From assembly GCA_017620335.1 (NCBI GenBank), contig JAFZQO010000049.1, positions 1-64,000 on the forward strand: DNA of 64,000 nt, in the 5' to 3' direction. Below are positions 1 to 8,182 of this stretch, piece after piece. This stretch comes from Bacteroidales bacterium. Its GTDB lineage: Bacteria > Bacteroidota > Bacteroidia > Bacteroidales > UBA932. A model generated the notes under the pieces. The model saw only the letters and a program-made list of their open reading frames with translations. It had not been told where the DNA came from and did no database searches. How positions within the stretch are numbered: the first letter of the stretch is position 1; each line of letters opens with the position of its first letter. The position numbers were made by a program, and so were the translations under genes.

Positions 1-62
1 CTCCGCTGCGCTTCGCCCCAAACAGCCAGACCAGCAACCTCCATTGCCACCCTTCGCTGTGA

Positions 63-93
63 GACTGTGACCGAACAAGTCGGCCACAGACTC
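63..93. repeat. Hairpin repeat, copy 1 (ACAAG-loop family)
   Basis: GACTGTG and CACAGAC-type arms flank a core CCGAACAAGTCGG. The core pairs CCGA with TCGG around the loop. This is the first of four related stem-loops in the first kilobase. Confidence 0.5.
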
Positions 94-157
94 ACGGCCG
101 CCCCCACGCTCCATTGGCCCACGCCTCTGGCTCCCGCACTTTTAAGGGAAAAGCGGT

Positions 158-198
158 GTGCAAGACTGTGCCGGAGCAAGTCCGCCACAGACTTGCAC
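158..198. repeat. Hairpin repeat, copy 2 (ACAAG-loop family)
   Basis: Outer arms GTGCAAG and CTTGCAC pair perfectly. Inside them GGAGCAAGTCC repeats the core of copy 1 with one change in the loop. The whole stem-loop is about 41 bases. Confidence 0.5.
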
Positions 199-285
199 CC
201 TCTCATCCCCCCTGCCCCCAAGGGAGATAATCGCCCGGGAGCGTCAGTGCCAGTGCGGGCGTTGTGCCCCGTATCCCGCTTTCCA

Positions 286-421
286 TAACATAATCCCATC
301 GGAATTGTGTAACAGCCGCCGACACCCTCATCACCCGCCCGGAGGGTATCAGTTATTGATGGGTCAGAAGCCCGCAGAAACGGCCTTCCAGGCGTCTGAT
401 TACACAATTCGGATTATGTTA
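286..421. repeat. Long spaced inverted repeat ending TAACA...TGTTA
   Basis: The left arm at 286-312 and the right arm at 400-421 are complementary over 22 bases. Five unpaired bases (CATCG) interrupt the left arm between two 11-base halves. Complementarity continues inward with mismatches (CAGCCGCC against GGCGTCTG). The enclosed 87 bases carry no gene. A bulged, single-strand-foldable hairpin of this size recalls integron attC sites, but the outer ends do not fit the GTTRRRY/RYYYAAC core, so that identity is not claimed. Confidence 0.55.
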
Positions 422-536
422 AGGACGCTCCGTCAGTGCGGTGTGGAGGTCCTGCCTTCGAATTCCCGGGCGAGGCGGCGGCAGACAAGCGGCCCCCTTC
501 AAGGACCTCCGGCCTCCAGGCCCGTCAGGGGGCCGC

Positions 537-668
537 GCACTTTGCGCTCCCTCGTATCAGCGTCTGGGGGTATTCCAGCAGCGCTCCACCCGCCGGCGGC
601 ACAGCCGCCAGCGACTTCCGCTTGGAAGCTCGTATCAAAGGATGAAGGTATGCCAGGGCGCAAAGTGC
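537..668. repeat. Spaced inverted repeat with perfect 11-base arms
   Basis: GCACTTTGCGC at 537-547 is the exact reverse complement of GCGCAAAGTGC at 658-668. Similar words flank both arms (CTCGTATCA occurs at about 551 and 630). The interior is GC-rich and has no supported gene. Confidence 0.4.
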
Positions 669-786
669 CGGTACGAGCACCGTCAGTGCTTCTCCACCGT
701 ACGTCACTCGCTGGCAACCTCAGTGCAGTGCATGAAAGTCTGCCGCCTTAGGCGCTTCGCTTGGGGTCGGCCCGGCACCTCCAGTC

Positions 787-811
787 GTGTGGCAGGACAA
801 GCCTGCCACAC
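787..811. repeat. Hairpin repeat, copy 3 (perfect 10-bp stem)
   Basis: GTGTGGCAGG at 787-796 and CCTGCCACAC at 802-811 form a perfect 10-bp stem around the loop ACAAG. It is the best-conserved member of the family. Confidence 0.6.
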
Positions 812-951
812 CACTTCCGGCACCGTTCCTCCGCGGTACGGCTTCGCCGTGTCATCACCTGCCTGCTATTCCTCCACACCTCTGCCGGGATGAATCCCGC
901 CAGAAGTGTTCCGGGCAGGCAGGACACAGCCGTCCCGGCCGTTGGCGCAGA

Positions 952-978
952 GTGTGTCAGGACAAGCCAGCCACACAC
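952..978. repeat. Hairpin repeat, copy 4 (ACAAG-loop family)
   Basis: GTGTGTCAGG, then ACAAG, then CCAGCCACACAC. It shares its loop and the outer GTGTG/CACAC arms with copy 3 but has internal mismatches. Confidence 0.5.
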
Positions 979-1203
979 TGCGCCGGGGGCTTGGTGCCAG
1001 GCCTGACGGCCACGTACGTCTTCCCTTCGATCCGGCAGTGGGCCGTCCCGGCCCAGGCCCCGTAGGGAGTCTGTCCACCCACAGCGCCGGTCTTTGTCGG
1101 GGTCTGGGAGCCTAAGGTCTCCCAGCCCTTGCACCGCCAAAGCCCGCCGCATCCCAACGCTGCCAGACACCCTCCGGGGCCACGCTCCACTGCGTTCCGC
1201 GCC

Positions 1204-1310
1204 CTTGGTCACTGGGAGACTCTAAGCCGGGCCTCCGCCCGGACTGCATCAAGAAGGAGAACGACATCACCCGCATCACAGCCCCGCCTTAGAGACTCCC
1301 AGCAACCAAG
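1204..1310. repeat. Spaced inverted repeat with 23-base arms
   Basis: The arm at 1204-1226 (CTTGGT, CTGGGAG, CTCTAAG blocks) pairs with the arm at 1288-1310 at 20 of 23 positions. The mismatches are clustered as small internal bulges. Between them lies a smaller hairpin, CCGGGC-ctcc-GCCCGG. No gene is present. Confidence 0.55.
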
Positions 1311-1543
1311 GCCCACAAAGAAACTTACGCCCCAGCCTCAGTGCGAAATCCACCGACATCTCCCGCCCAAAGGGAAAGAAAAGGGTATATAAATATACAA
1401 CAGAAGGCAGCGGCTGACGCCGCTGCGGGTGCTGAAAACGGGCTGGATTCCGGTGCCCGCGGAACCATTTAACATATTGAAAATAAATTTGTTAATGTCA
1501 ATTATTTTCACTATCTTGTATATAGTTTTAAAGACATATTGTT

Positions 1544-1822
1544 ATGAGGACACAGTTGCATAATTGGAGAATTCTGATTGACCACATCATCGACAAGGTG
1601 TGGGAGTACATTGATGAACTTGATATGTGGGATGACCGCACAACGCTGTGGGTTGACGCAGAGCAAGCGTCAGTAATCCTGGGAGAGGACGGTAAGACCT
1701 ACCCGGGTGAACCGAAGCCGGTGGAAGAACTCATTACTACCAGTGAGGATGGCCACAAGGAGCCCAATGTGGACGCCATCGAGGAGTTTGCCTACGGCTG
1801 GTTTGACTTCCGCCAGGTCTGA
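1544..1822 (+). CDS. Hypothetical acidic protein, 92 aa
   Basis: I do not recognise this protein. It is small, acidic and rich in Trp and Asp/Glu, with no signal peptide or membrane segment. The start follows an AT-rich leader containing a possible -7 element (TATCTTG near 1513) and begins MRTQLHNWRILIDH. It lies 61 bases upstream of another hypothetical gene on the same strand, and both are next to a tyrosine recombinase, so it is probably cargo of an integrative element. Its composition is plainly less GC-rich than the repeat region to its left and the chromosome to its right, which fits acquisition. Confidence 0.6.
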   Translation: MRTQLHNWRILIDHIIDKVWEYIDELDMWDDRTTLWVDAEQASVILGEDGKTYPGEPKPVEELITTSEDGHKEPNVDAIEEFAYGWFDFRQV

Positions 1823-1883
1823 CATATAATCCTACTCTGAACTCCCTATAAGCTATTGCTTTGCCCAAAACTTGTAGCGCCGT

Positions 1884-2591
1884 ATGCCTGCCTTCAAACC
1901 ATCAGTCCTCTTTGATGATGCCTATGGCTCCATCGGGGACATCACCTTCTTCCACCGCTATGGGAAATGCTTCTACCGGAAGCGTTCCCACAGCGCATAC
2001 CCGGGGACTTCCGCCCAGACCTCTGCCCTGGACGTGCATCGCCGGGCCTTGGCCGCCTGGAGGACTGTGCCCCACGGCATCCAGAAGATGTGGAATCATT
2101 ACGCGATGGAGGTAGAGCCGCACAAGCCGCCATTTGATCACCTGGCATACATATCCGGCCAGAATCTCTTCGTTTCCGCTTATCACGGATTCTACACCCT
2201 GGGAGATGAGCACATGCCCAGTCCTCAGCGATTCGTAAAGTTCCCGCCATTTGCTGCAGCCCTTCAGGATGCCAGGAAGGAGAATGGCTCCTTGATCATA
2301 CCAGCTGTGGTGAGCATCCACAAGAATCTGTGCCCCGAGAAGTACCGGCTACTGACAAAGGTCCAGCTGGCGGAACCTGGTAAAGGATGCCATCCCGGGC
2401 TAATGAGAAACTTCCTGGCGGATGGATACTGCAGCGATGACGCTGTATTCATTGTAATCCCCGGATACCGGGACATCTGGGGGTTCGAACTCGGGCAGTA
2501 CCAGGTACACGTCCGCTTTATCCTACTGGACATCGTTACCGGCTACAGAAGCCAGTACCAGCAGAATTCTTTCCTGATCTCCGCACGGTAG
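1884..2591 (+). CDS. Hypothetical protein of the integrative element, 235 aa
   Basis: No function is assigned. The N-terminal part has the layout SIGDITFFHRYGKCFYRKR followed by a Thr/Gln-containing stretch and a conserved-looking Trp (AAWRTVP). This resembles a group of Bacteroidetes phage or element proteins that begin with a 'GxI.f...G....R.r' segment, a resemblance judged by eye only. The rest is a mixed alpha/beta soluble protein without signal peptide or membrane helix. It follows the 92-residue hypothetical gene on the same strand and converges on the HTH-like gene at 2619, with 27 bases between the two stops that include a short GC hairpin followed by T residues. Confidence 0.6.
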   Translation: MPAFKPSVLFDDAYGSIGDITFFHRYGKCFYRKRSHSAYPGTSAQTSALDVHRRALAAWRTVPHGIQKMWNHYAMEVEPHKPPFDHLAYISGQNLFVSAYHGFYTLGDEHMPSPQRFVKFPPFAAALQDARKENGSLIIPAVVSIHKNLCPEKYRLLTKVQLAEPGKGCHPGLMRNFLADGYCSDDAVFIVIPGYRDIWGFELGQYQVHVRFILLDIVTGYRSQYQQNSFLISAR

Positions 2592-2618
2592 ACCACCGCT
2601 GCGGATTTTTCTTGAAAA

Positions 2619-2963
2619 TCAGAATAGCCAGTGCAGGTTTTCCCAAAGCTGGATGGTGCCCTGGACATCTATCTTGTTCCCTTGGTAGGCGATATAGCCA
2701 AGATTCTTCCAGGTATTCGTCGTTGTCCGGCTGACGCCCATATATGTGGAGAATTCCGATGCATTGCAGAGATCCCTCTTCTGGGAGTATTCCTTCAGGC
2801 GCTCCATCTGCTTTGACCAGTTTTCTATCTTTGGCACCGTGAACGCCAGGAATTGTTTCACGTCCATTGTCTTCAAATTCTTATCGAGGAGCATGGCGGC
2901 CACTTCGGCCGCTTTCTTTGCATCCACTTGGAGGTTTAGTATGTTGCTTTCGTTCTGGGTCAT
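2619..2963 (-). CDS. Small HTH-like protein next to the recombinase
   Basis: The protein has 114 residues and is charged and mostly helical. Near its C-terminus the segment MGVSRTTTNTWKNLGYI has the pattern of a helix-turn-helix recognition region (Gly-Val-Ser-Arg-Thr-Thr, then Trp), like excisionase or MerR-type small DNA-binding proteins. It starts 7 bases after the recombinase stop on the same strand, so the two are probably co-transcribed. A role as recombination directionality factor or element repressor is plausible from position, but the family is not recognised with certainty. A middle segment (residues about 45-70) could form a short coiled coil. Confidence 0.6.
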   Translation of the reverse strand: MTQNESNILNLQVDAKKAAEVAAMLLDKNLKTMDVKQFLAFTVPKIENWSKQMERLKEYSQKRDLCNASEFSTYMGVSRTTTNTWKNLGYIAYQGNKIDVQGTIQLWENLHWLF

Positions 2964-2970
2964 AGGGCGC

Positions 2971-4296
2971 TTATTTTTTCATTTCCGTATCAAAGAGTTT
3001 CATGGCATCGGCCTTGGTCTTTTCAGCGATGGCTATGTATGGCTTCATGGACTGGTAGTCGGAGTGGCCGGTCCATTTCATCACGACCTGCGGCGGAATA
3101 CCACTGGAGAGGGCGAAGCAGATGAAGGTGCGGCGGCCGGCGTGGGTGCCTATCATCTCATACTTCGGGAAGGTTTCCTCGACACGTTCCCCTCCACGGT
3201 AGCAAGTACGGGTGACGGGCTCATTAAACCCGGCCAACTCGCAGAGGTGCTTCAGGTAGCGGTTCATCAGTTGGTTGGGCAGCACCGGCAGCGCCAGGTT
3301 ATCCGGGAAGGTTTGCTTCTCATACTTCTTCAGGATCTGCTTGGCGAAACTGTTCAACTCGATGGGCAGGCGGTCATAGGTCTTCATCGTGGTGATGTAC
3401 ATCACACCGTCCTTGATGTCGGTCCTCTTGAGGTTGGCCATGTCAGAATAACGGAGGCTGGTGAAAGCGCAGAAACAGAAGCAATCCCTGGTCTTGGCAA
3501 GGCCGCCGGCATCCTCGACCACTTTCTCGTACTCGTTGCCGTTCATATCCTTCAACTTTACCTTTGTGCCGTTTTTGGGAATCTCGAAGTTATAAAGGTG
3601 CAGCAGCTGCTCCTTGGTCAGGAAGATGACCGGCTTGTCCAGGACCTTGAACTTGGGCCGGTACCGTTTGATGGTGTCTTCCTTGGTGTAGTTCTTTCGG
3701 AGTGCCCAGTACAGGAACCAGCGCAGGTTATTGAAATGCTTCTGGACGCTCTTCTCTTCCAGGCCCTTGTTGCGGAGATAGATGACGAACTTGTTGATGC
3801 CGGACTCATTGAAGGTCTCAAACGTGGCTTTGGGACTGAAGCCCTTCATGTGGTTGGTGAACGTATGCCAGACCTGCAGCGTCGCATAGGCCCAGCCGTT
3901 GGCCGCGCTTTCCTCCTTGATGAATTCTTCCAGGCGCGTGTAGAAACCAATCCTCTTCACCTTGGCAGGGATGGGATTCGGATCAGTCTTCATCTCCATC
4001 GCCTGCTTGATGTGCTTCTTGATCTCCTCTTTCGAAGGCTTCTCTTTCAGCTCCAACTCCCAGTCGGCGAAGTGTGACTTGATCTTCTTCAGGTCGGCAT
4101 TGATCTTCTCTCCGGTGACACCTTTCTTATTCTTATAGCTCTTCGGCTTCACATTGTTCCCATCCCAATGGTCAGGGTCAATGGTGTAACCAATCGTCGA
4201 CTGCAGGGTGACTCCCTTAACCGACACCTGGACGCGAATGGCGTTCTCTTCCGTCCTCTTGCTGGCCCTTTTTTCGAGATATACTGTGACTGGCAT
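2971..4296 (-). CDS. Tyrosine recombinase (Bacteroidetes integrase type)
   Basis: This site-specific recombinase moves an integrative element by cutting and rejoining att sites through a covalent phosphotyrosine. The 441 residues show an N-terminal arm-binding beta region (about 1-60), a SAM-like core-binding domain (about 115-210) and a catalytic domain (about 220-430). All expected catalytic residues are visible: Arg282 (SLRYSDM), Lys305 on the beta hairpin, His385 and Arg388 (THAGRR), His411 (GHSD) and Tyr420 (MKPY). The domain order and length are typical of integrases of Bacteroides conjugative and mobilizable elements. The gene looks intact. A TATATTTG -7 box lies upstream at 4352-4359 on this strand. 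Confidence 0.93.
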   Translation of the reverse strand: MPVTVYLEKRASKRTEENAIRVQVSVKGVTLQSTIGYTIDPDHWDGNNVKPKSYKNKKGVTGEKINADLKKIKSHFADWELELKEKPSKEEIKKHIKQAMEMKTDPNPIPAKVKRIGFYTRLEEFIKEESAANGWAYATLQVWHTFTNHMKGFSPKATFETFNESGINKFVIYLRNKGLEEKSVQKHFNNLRWFLYWALRKNYTKEDTIKRYRPKFKVLDKPVIFLTKEQLLHLYNFEIPKNGTKVKLKDMNGNEYEKVVEDAGGLAKTRDCFCFCAFTSLRYSDMANLKRTDIKDGVMYITTMKTYDRLPIELNSFAKQILKKYEKQTFPDNLALPVLPNQLMNRYLKHLCELAGFNEPVTRTCYRGGERVEETFPKYEMIGTHAGRRTFICFALSSGIPPQVVMKWTGHSDYQSMKPYIAIAEKTKADAMKLFDTEMKK

Positions 4297-4550
4297 AATC
4301 AGGTCTTTTTAATTTTCTACGCATAAAGTTACGCATAAAATTTTGAAAATCCAAATATACCATAAAAAACCATACTTTCACTAAAAGCATAGTAATCAAT
4401 TACTTATAAGGCTATTTTAGATTACGTTTGACGGCAAATATGGAGTCCTATGCTCCACTGAAATCCCTCTCAGAGTAGTCTGAGGGGGATTTTTCGTATA
4501 GAATGTGACAACCTTATATTATCCGGGAATCATTGCGCTGGCTGCCGGGC
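4297..4550. other. Integrase upstream region with direct repeats and a strong hairpin
   Basis: No gene is seen. TACGCATAAA occurs twice in direct orientation at 4318-4327 and 4330-4339, 12 bases apart, immediately upstream of the recombinase start. These could be arm-type binding sites. A -7 element (TATATTTG on the minus strand) is at 4352-4359. At 4462-4491 a 13-bp stem (AATCCC, one G-T pair, CTCAGA) with a GTAG loop runs into TTTTT on the plus strand, and a smaller hairpin, TGGAG/CTCCA, precedes it at 4441-4457. The element boundary may lie here, but no second att copy is visible in the window to prove it. Confidence 0.5.
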
Positions 4551-4991
4551 TCATCCCGGGATGTTCGGTTGCTCATCAAAGACGACGGGCAAGTCCTCCC
4601 ACTGCTTGTCAACGACGATGATGAAGAAGGGCCGGATGGTGTACGACATATCCTGGCCGGAAACAAGACTGTAACTCAAGACAAGCGCCCCCCCTTTCTT
4701 GATCAGGGACAGAGGCTCCATCACAGTCTCGACGTCCGTCACCGGTTTAACGACAGCGATGACAAACTCCCTGTCCCAATCGATGGACGTAGGCTGCCCG
4801 TCCCTGCCCATGAATGCGGCCATCCCGAACACTCCTTCAAAGGTTGCCTGGTCGGTAATCCTGACATTCTCAGGGACGTCGGCATCCGAACGGACGAAAA
4901 AGTTCCTGGCCACACTGAAAGGGATGGCAGTCTCTGTCTGACAGCAGATAAACGAAAGCACAGCGGCTAAAAAGATAAGGAACCTTTTCAT
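4551..4991 (-). CDS. Small predicted lipoprotein
   Basis: The protein has 146 residues. It starts with a lipoprotein-type signal (MKRFLIFLAAVLSFICC) with cysteines at the expected cleavage point, so membrane anchoring on the periplasmic side is likely. The rest is one small domain with two hydrophobic strand pairs (EFVIAVVKPVTDV and FFIIVVDKQW), vaguely like PrcB-type small domains of Bacteroidetes lipoproteins. That resemblance is weak and gives no function. It stands alone, divergent from the BASS transporter gene, and is the first gene right of the integrative element. Confidence 0.65.
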   Translation of the reverse strand: MKRFLIFLAAVLSFICCQTETAIPFSVARNFFVRSDADVPENVRITDQATFEGVFGMAAFMGRDGQPTSIDWDREFVIAVVKPVTDVETVMEPLSLIKKGGALVLSYSLVSGQDMSYTIRPFFIIVVDKQWEDLPVVFDEQPNIPG

Positions 4992-5074
4992 AAAGCGGTC
5001 GATTGGGTATTTGTGATTCGATTAGTTCGAGATAAAGTTACGAAAAAGTACAATGCAATAACACTGCAAATTGT

Positions 5075-5082
5075 TATTTTTG
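5075..5082 (+). promoter_or_regulatory. Bacteroides-type -7 box for the BASS transporter gene
   Basis: TATTTTTG matches TAnnTTTG. It lies 24 bases before the ATG at 5107 and covers the TTG that would otherwise be a longer start, which argues for the ATG. A clear -33 element is not seen. Confidence 0.5.
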
Positions 5083-5106
5083 CACTCCCGAACAGATATC
5101 ATCCGC

Positions 5107-6090
5107 ATGTTCAAGAAACTAAGCGACATATTAAGCTCCAAGGCCAGCCTGTTCATTATACTGACCGCCGTGGTCACGTTCTTCTTTCCTCAGATCTTCG
5201 CCTGGGTAAAGGGTAATACGCAGACCATCATCCTCGGGATCATCATGCTGACTATGGGGCTCACCCTCACGCCTAAAGATTTCAAATTACTGGCCCAGAG
5301 ACCGTTCGACATTCTCATCGGCGCGGCGGCGCAGTTCACCATCATGCCGCTCGTGGCTTTCACGCTCTCATGGCTGTTCAGCCAGGTGCCAGCCTTCGCG
5401 CCTTACAGCACAGCCATGGCCATAGGCATCATACTCGTAGGCTGCTGCCCGGGCGGAGTATCGAGCAATATCATGTCTTTCCTCTGCAAGGCCGACGTCG
5501 CCTACTCCGTGGGAATGACCTGCGCATCCACGCTGCTCGCCCCGGTGCTCACTCCCCTGCTCGTGCTCTTGCTGGCCGGCGAGCGGGTCGATGTCGATGC
5601 CTGGGGAATGTTCCGCCAGATACTCATCGTGACCATCATCCCCATCGCCATAGGATTTTTCCTGAACGTGTGGCTTGGCCACAAGGAAGTGTTCCGCAAG
5701 ATTCAGGGCTGCATGCCGGGCGTGTCGGTCATCTGCCTTGCCTGCATCGTCGGCGGTGTCATAACCACCGTCCACGACCCGCTGGTCGAGAACGGCATCG
5801 TGCTGTTCCTGCTTACTTTCTGCATGGTGTTCATTCACAACACCACAGGCTATTTATTGGGCTATTCCGTGGGCAGGCTGTTCCATTTCAGCACCGCCAA
5901 GAAGCGTACCCTCTCGATCGAGGTAGGCATGCAGAACGCAGGCCTGGGCACCAATCTCGCCATGACCTTCTTCGTGGCCACCAACCCGATGGCAGTCGTA
6001 CCCTGCGCCATCTCCTGCGCCTGGCACAGCATCAGCGGCACGATCCTGGCCAATATCTTCGCCCGCAGGAACGCTGAGAAAAGGACCTAG
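5107..6090 (+). CDS. BASS-family sodium-dependent transporter
   Basis: This is an inner-membrane secondary transporter of the bile acid:sodium symporter fold. The bacterial relatives import organic anions such as ketopantoate or pantothenate, and some import bile acids; the substrate cannot be told from the sequence. The 327 residues contain about nine to ten hydrophobic segments. Family hallmarks are visible: the GLTLTPKDFK segment after TM2, the CCPGGVSSNIMSFL crossover motif of the first sodium site, and the GMQNAGLGTNLA crossover motif late in the protein. The start is placed at the ATG at 5107 because the longer frame begins inside the -7 promoter box. The gene converges on the acetyltransferase gene at 6087 and the two stops share CTAG. 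Confidence 0.88.
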   Translation: MFKKLSDILSSKASLFIILTAVVTFFFPQIFAWVKGNTQTIILGIIMLTMGLTLTPKDFKLLAQRPFDILIGAAAQFTIMPLVAFTLSWLFSQVPAFAPYSTAMAIGIILVGCCPGGVSSNIMSFLCKADVAYSVGMTCASTLLAPVLTPLLVLLLAGERVDVDAWGMFRQILIVTIIPIAIGFFLNVWLGHKEVFRKIQGCMPGVSVICLACIVGGVITTVHDPLVENGIVLFLLTFCMVFIHNTTGYLLGYSVGRLFHFSTAKKRTLSIEVGMQNAGLGTNLAMTFFVATNPMAVVPCAISCAWHSISGTILANIFARRNAEKRT

Positions 6091-6974
6091 CGCCAGCGCT
6101 TGAGCTGAGGGAAGAATGATTTCATCATGCCGATGTATTCCTCCTTCGTGAGGGGCTGCGGCATATTCTTGTTCACTTCGTCCACGAACTGGGAGCAGTG
6201 CTCGATCATCTGGTCCATCGTACACTCCTGCAGGAACCTGCCGTCTTGATAGCAATACTGGCAATAGTCAAAATTGACGCTTCCGTCGGCATTGGTCCCA
6301 CAGTCTTCCTTCCTGGTAAGGGGCATTCCGCAGCTCTGGCAGAACTGGGGAAGCTGGCCGGGAGCGAAATCCTTCTCCTTCTGCGGGAAGCCGGCCTCAT
6401 AGGCCTCGAAGGCCTCCGGGTTCTCATCGGCCACGAAGTAGCCCTTGGGCGGGCAATAGGTAGCCTCAGAGATGCCGTTTGCCCCGAGCCACCCGGGAAT
6501 GAGTTCCTGGGCCAGGAAATACGGAACCTCTGCCTCGGCCGGTTCCGAATGATAGTGGATGTTCATCTTGCTGGCCAGGCCGAAACCGGCGTGCTTGTAG
6601 AATTCGATATTGCCCTCCATGCAGAGGAATCCGACACCCATTTCACGGGCCTTGCCAAGCGCATAGTCAAGCAATTTGAGCCCGTAACCCTTGCGCTTGC
6701 TCTCCGGCTCGATGCTGATGGGGCCGAAGGTCCAGGAGGGCTTGCGGGTCCCGTCAGGCAGCACCAGTTCGGCCTTGGAGAACATTACGTGGCCGATGAT
6801 GCGGCCGTTTTCCTCCATCACGAAATCCAGCTCCGGGATGAAGTCCGGATTGCTCCGGTACTGATTCAACACATAATGCTCCGTACAGCCGGGGCGGTAG
6901 ACATTCCAGAATGCCTCACGGGTGAGATTCTCCACCTCACGATAGTCAGCGGGAGTTTCAAGCCTGATATTCAT
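6087..6974 (-). CDS. GNAT acetyltransferase fused to a zinc-ribbon domain
   Basis: The N-terminal part (residues about 1-155 from the chosen start MNIRLETPADY) is a GNAT fold of the YhbS type. It has the acetyl-CoA loop region around PESKRKGYGLKLLDYAL and a final strand with FYKHAGF. The C-terminal part (about 205-255) has FCQSCGMPL and, after a Gly/Asn linker, DYCQYC, a four-cysteine zinc ribbon. The fusion is seen in other Bacteroidetes and Firmicutes annotations, but its substrate is not known to me. The start was moved to the internal ATG because the upstream 17 residues are poor coding sequence. Confidence 0.8.
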   Translation of the reverse strand: MNIRLETPADYREVENLTREAFWNVYRPGCTEHYVLNQYRSNPDFIPELDFVMEENGRIIGHVMFSKAELVLPDGTRKPSWTFGPISIEPESKRKGYGLKLLDYALGKAREMGVGFLCMEGNIEFYKHAGFGLASKMNIHYHSEPAEAEVPYFLAQELIPGWLGANGISEATYCPPKGYFVADENPEAFEAYEAGFPQKEKDFAPGQLPQFCQSCGMPLTRKEDCGTNADGSVNFDYCQYCYQDGRFLQECTMDQMIEHCSQFVDEVNKNMPQPLTKEEYIGMMKSFFPQLKRWR

Positions 6975-7053
6975 TTCTTCTTCGGATGACTGTTTCAGAC
7001 TACAAAGATACGCCCTTGCGGCCATTTCCGCAAGGGCGCGGGATAAAAGGCTT

Positions 7054-7632
7054 TCAGCCTTTCAGCTCCTCAATCTGGGCGAGAAGGTCGTCTGAGGCGT
7101 CCAGGACGTCGCGGCGGTTCTTCAGGCCCAAGGCTACGCCGACAACGAGTCCGACGAGGACGCCGCAGACCACGGGGACGGTGAGCCCGGATTCGAACAC
7201 GTCGGTATTCTTCCAAAGGTCCCGGAGGAAGAGGCCGAGCCAGACGGCCAGGGCGGGAAGCCCGAACTTGATCCAGTCCTTGTGGATCTTCCTGAAGCGC
7301 ACCAGGTCACGGGCTGCGGAAACCATGTCCTTGTTCACGTCGGGAATCAGCCCCCTGACGAAAATGGTCGCGACAACGCAGACGGCCATCAGCGCGCCGG
7401 TGAAGACAAGGAAGGGAACCGACAGGCCCAGGGAATAAAGGCCGGGCATACAGAGAAGGGCGGCTGCCCCGGCGAAGATGGGGATGCTGGACTTTAATTT
7501 CAGGCGCCTGGCGTTCATCCCGCAGGAGTTGCGGAGAATACGCTCATTGACAATCTTCTGGCTTTCAAGCTTTTCGCGCAGCTGATTCATCTGCTGCTGC
7601 ATTTCGAGGATGGTGTTATCGTTCGTTTCCAT
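7054..7632 (-). CDS. Membrane protein paired with an ECF sigma factor
   Basis: The protein has 192 residues from METNDNTILEM. An N-terminal coiled coil (about 8-38, heptads of Met, Leu, Ile) is followed by two hydrophobic helices (about 50-95) and, after a basic loop, two more (about 120-165). Its ATG lies one base after the sigma factor stop, so it is translated from the same mRNA. Position suggests a regulator or partner of the sigma factor, but no zinc-binding anti-sigma motif or FecR domain is seen, so a function is not claimed. An in-frame upstream GTG/ATG extension into the sigma gene is unlikely. Confidence 0.7.
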   Translation of the reverse strand: METNDNTILEMQQQMNQLREKLESQKIVNERILRNSCGMNARRLKLKSSIPIFAGAAALLCMPGLYSLGLSVPFLVFTGALMAVCVVATIFVRGLIPDVNKDMVSAARDLVRFRKIHKDWIKFGLPALAVWLGLFLRDLWKNTDVFESGLTVPVVCGVLVGLVVGVALGLKNRRDVLDASDDLLAQIEELKG

Positions 7633-7633
7633 T

Positions 7634-8104
7634 TTACTGCATCTTTTTGAGTTGTTCCTTAATCCTGACAAGCCTGACGGACACGTTCGAGGGCGTGATA
7701 CCAACGATCTGGCCTATTTCCTCGTAGCTGAGATTCTCCAGCCAAAGGAGCACGATGGCGCGGTCGAAGGGTCCCAGCCTGCCGATGCGTTCCCGCAGAA
7801 GGCCTATCTGGCGGGTATCGCCGGCATTCTCATCGAAAAGGTCGATATCCATCGAAAGGGGTTCGGTCTGGATGCCATGACTCTTCTTGCGGTCGAAGGT
7901 GATACAGGTGTTGAGTGCGACCTTCCAAATCCAGGATCCCGGCGCGCTTTCCCCCCGGAAGGTTCCGGATCCCCGCCAGAGGTTTATTAGGGTTTCCTGG
8001 AAGAGGTCGGCCACCTCGTCCTTGTCGTTCGAGAACATGTAGCACACGGTATAAATCGTGCTGCGGTGTTCTCTCACCATGGTTTCGAATTCACGTTCCG
8101 TCAT
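7634..8104 (-). CDS. ECF-type RNA polymerase sigma factor
   Basis: This short sigma-70 family protein (156 residues) would direct RNA polymerase to a small stress or envelope regulon. Region 2 spans about 10-75, with DLFQETLINLWR for core and -10 contact. Region 4 spans about 100-154, with LSYEEIGQIVGITPSNVSVRLVRIK as a clear helix-turn-helix. Length and spacing are typical of the ECF group. On the minus strand upstream, TGCGTCTAA (plus-strand 8129-8137) resembles ECF -10-like sequences, which would fit autoregulation, but this is only inferred. It is divergent from the acetyltransferase at 8218. Confidence 0.92.
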   Translation of the reverse strand: MTEREFETMVREHRSTIYTVCYMFSNDKDEVADLFQETLINLWRGSGTFRGESAPGSWIWKVALNTCITFDRKKSHGIQTEPLSMDIDLFDENAGDTRQIGLLRERIGRLGPFDRAIVLLWLENLSYEEIGQIVGITPSNVSVRLVRIKEQLKKMQ

Positions 8105-8182
8105 TGTCTGTCTTGCTTGTTCTGCACATTAGACGCAGTTTCGGACGGAAAACTACAGAAAAAACGAAAAAAAAGCAACATC

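Larger units (their letters stand above)
1..1543. other. Gene-poor, GC-rich region full of imperfect inverted repeats
   Basis: I see no convincing gene here. Open frames exist on both strands in several overlapping registers, but their translations are rich in Arg, Pro, Ser and Gly with no recognisable domain, as expected from GC-rich non-coding DNA. The stretch does hold a family of hairpins around an ACAAG-type loop (listed separately), long spaced inverted repeats, recurrent CGTCAGTGC words near 242, 431 and 678, and a perfect 8-bp stem at 1407-1414/1419-1426. From about 1463 the DNA turns AT-rich just before the first gene. It could be a flank or degraded part of the integrative element at 1544-4440, but the window edge prevents a decision. 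Confidence 0.6.

Noticed and set aside
286..421. Integron attC site
   Set aside because: The arm has a central bulge and TAACA/TGTTA ends, but the outer bases do not fit the GTTRRRY core and there is no IntI or cassette array in the window.
67..1392. Many open frames of 60-197 codons on both strands
   Set aside because: They overlap in several registers, have biased Arg/Pro/Ser-rich composition and show no domain. GC-rich repeats explain them.
5071..5106. TTG start for the BASS transporter
   Set aside because: The TTG is next to and inside the -7 box, so the ATG at 5107 is the credible start. The same argument applies to TTG starts at 22803 and 25271.
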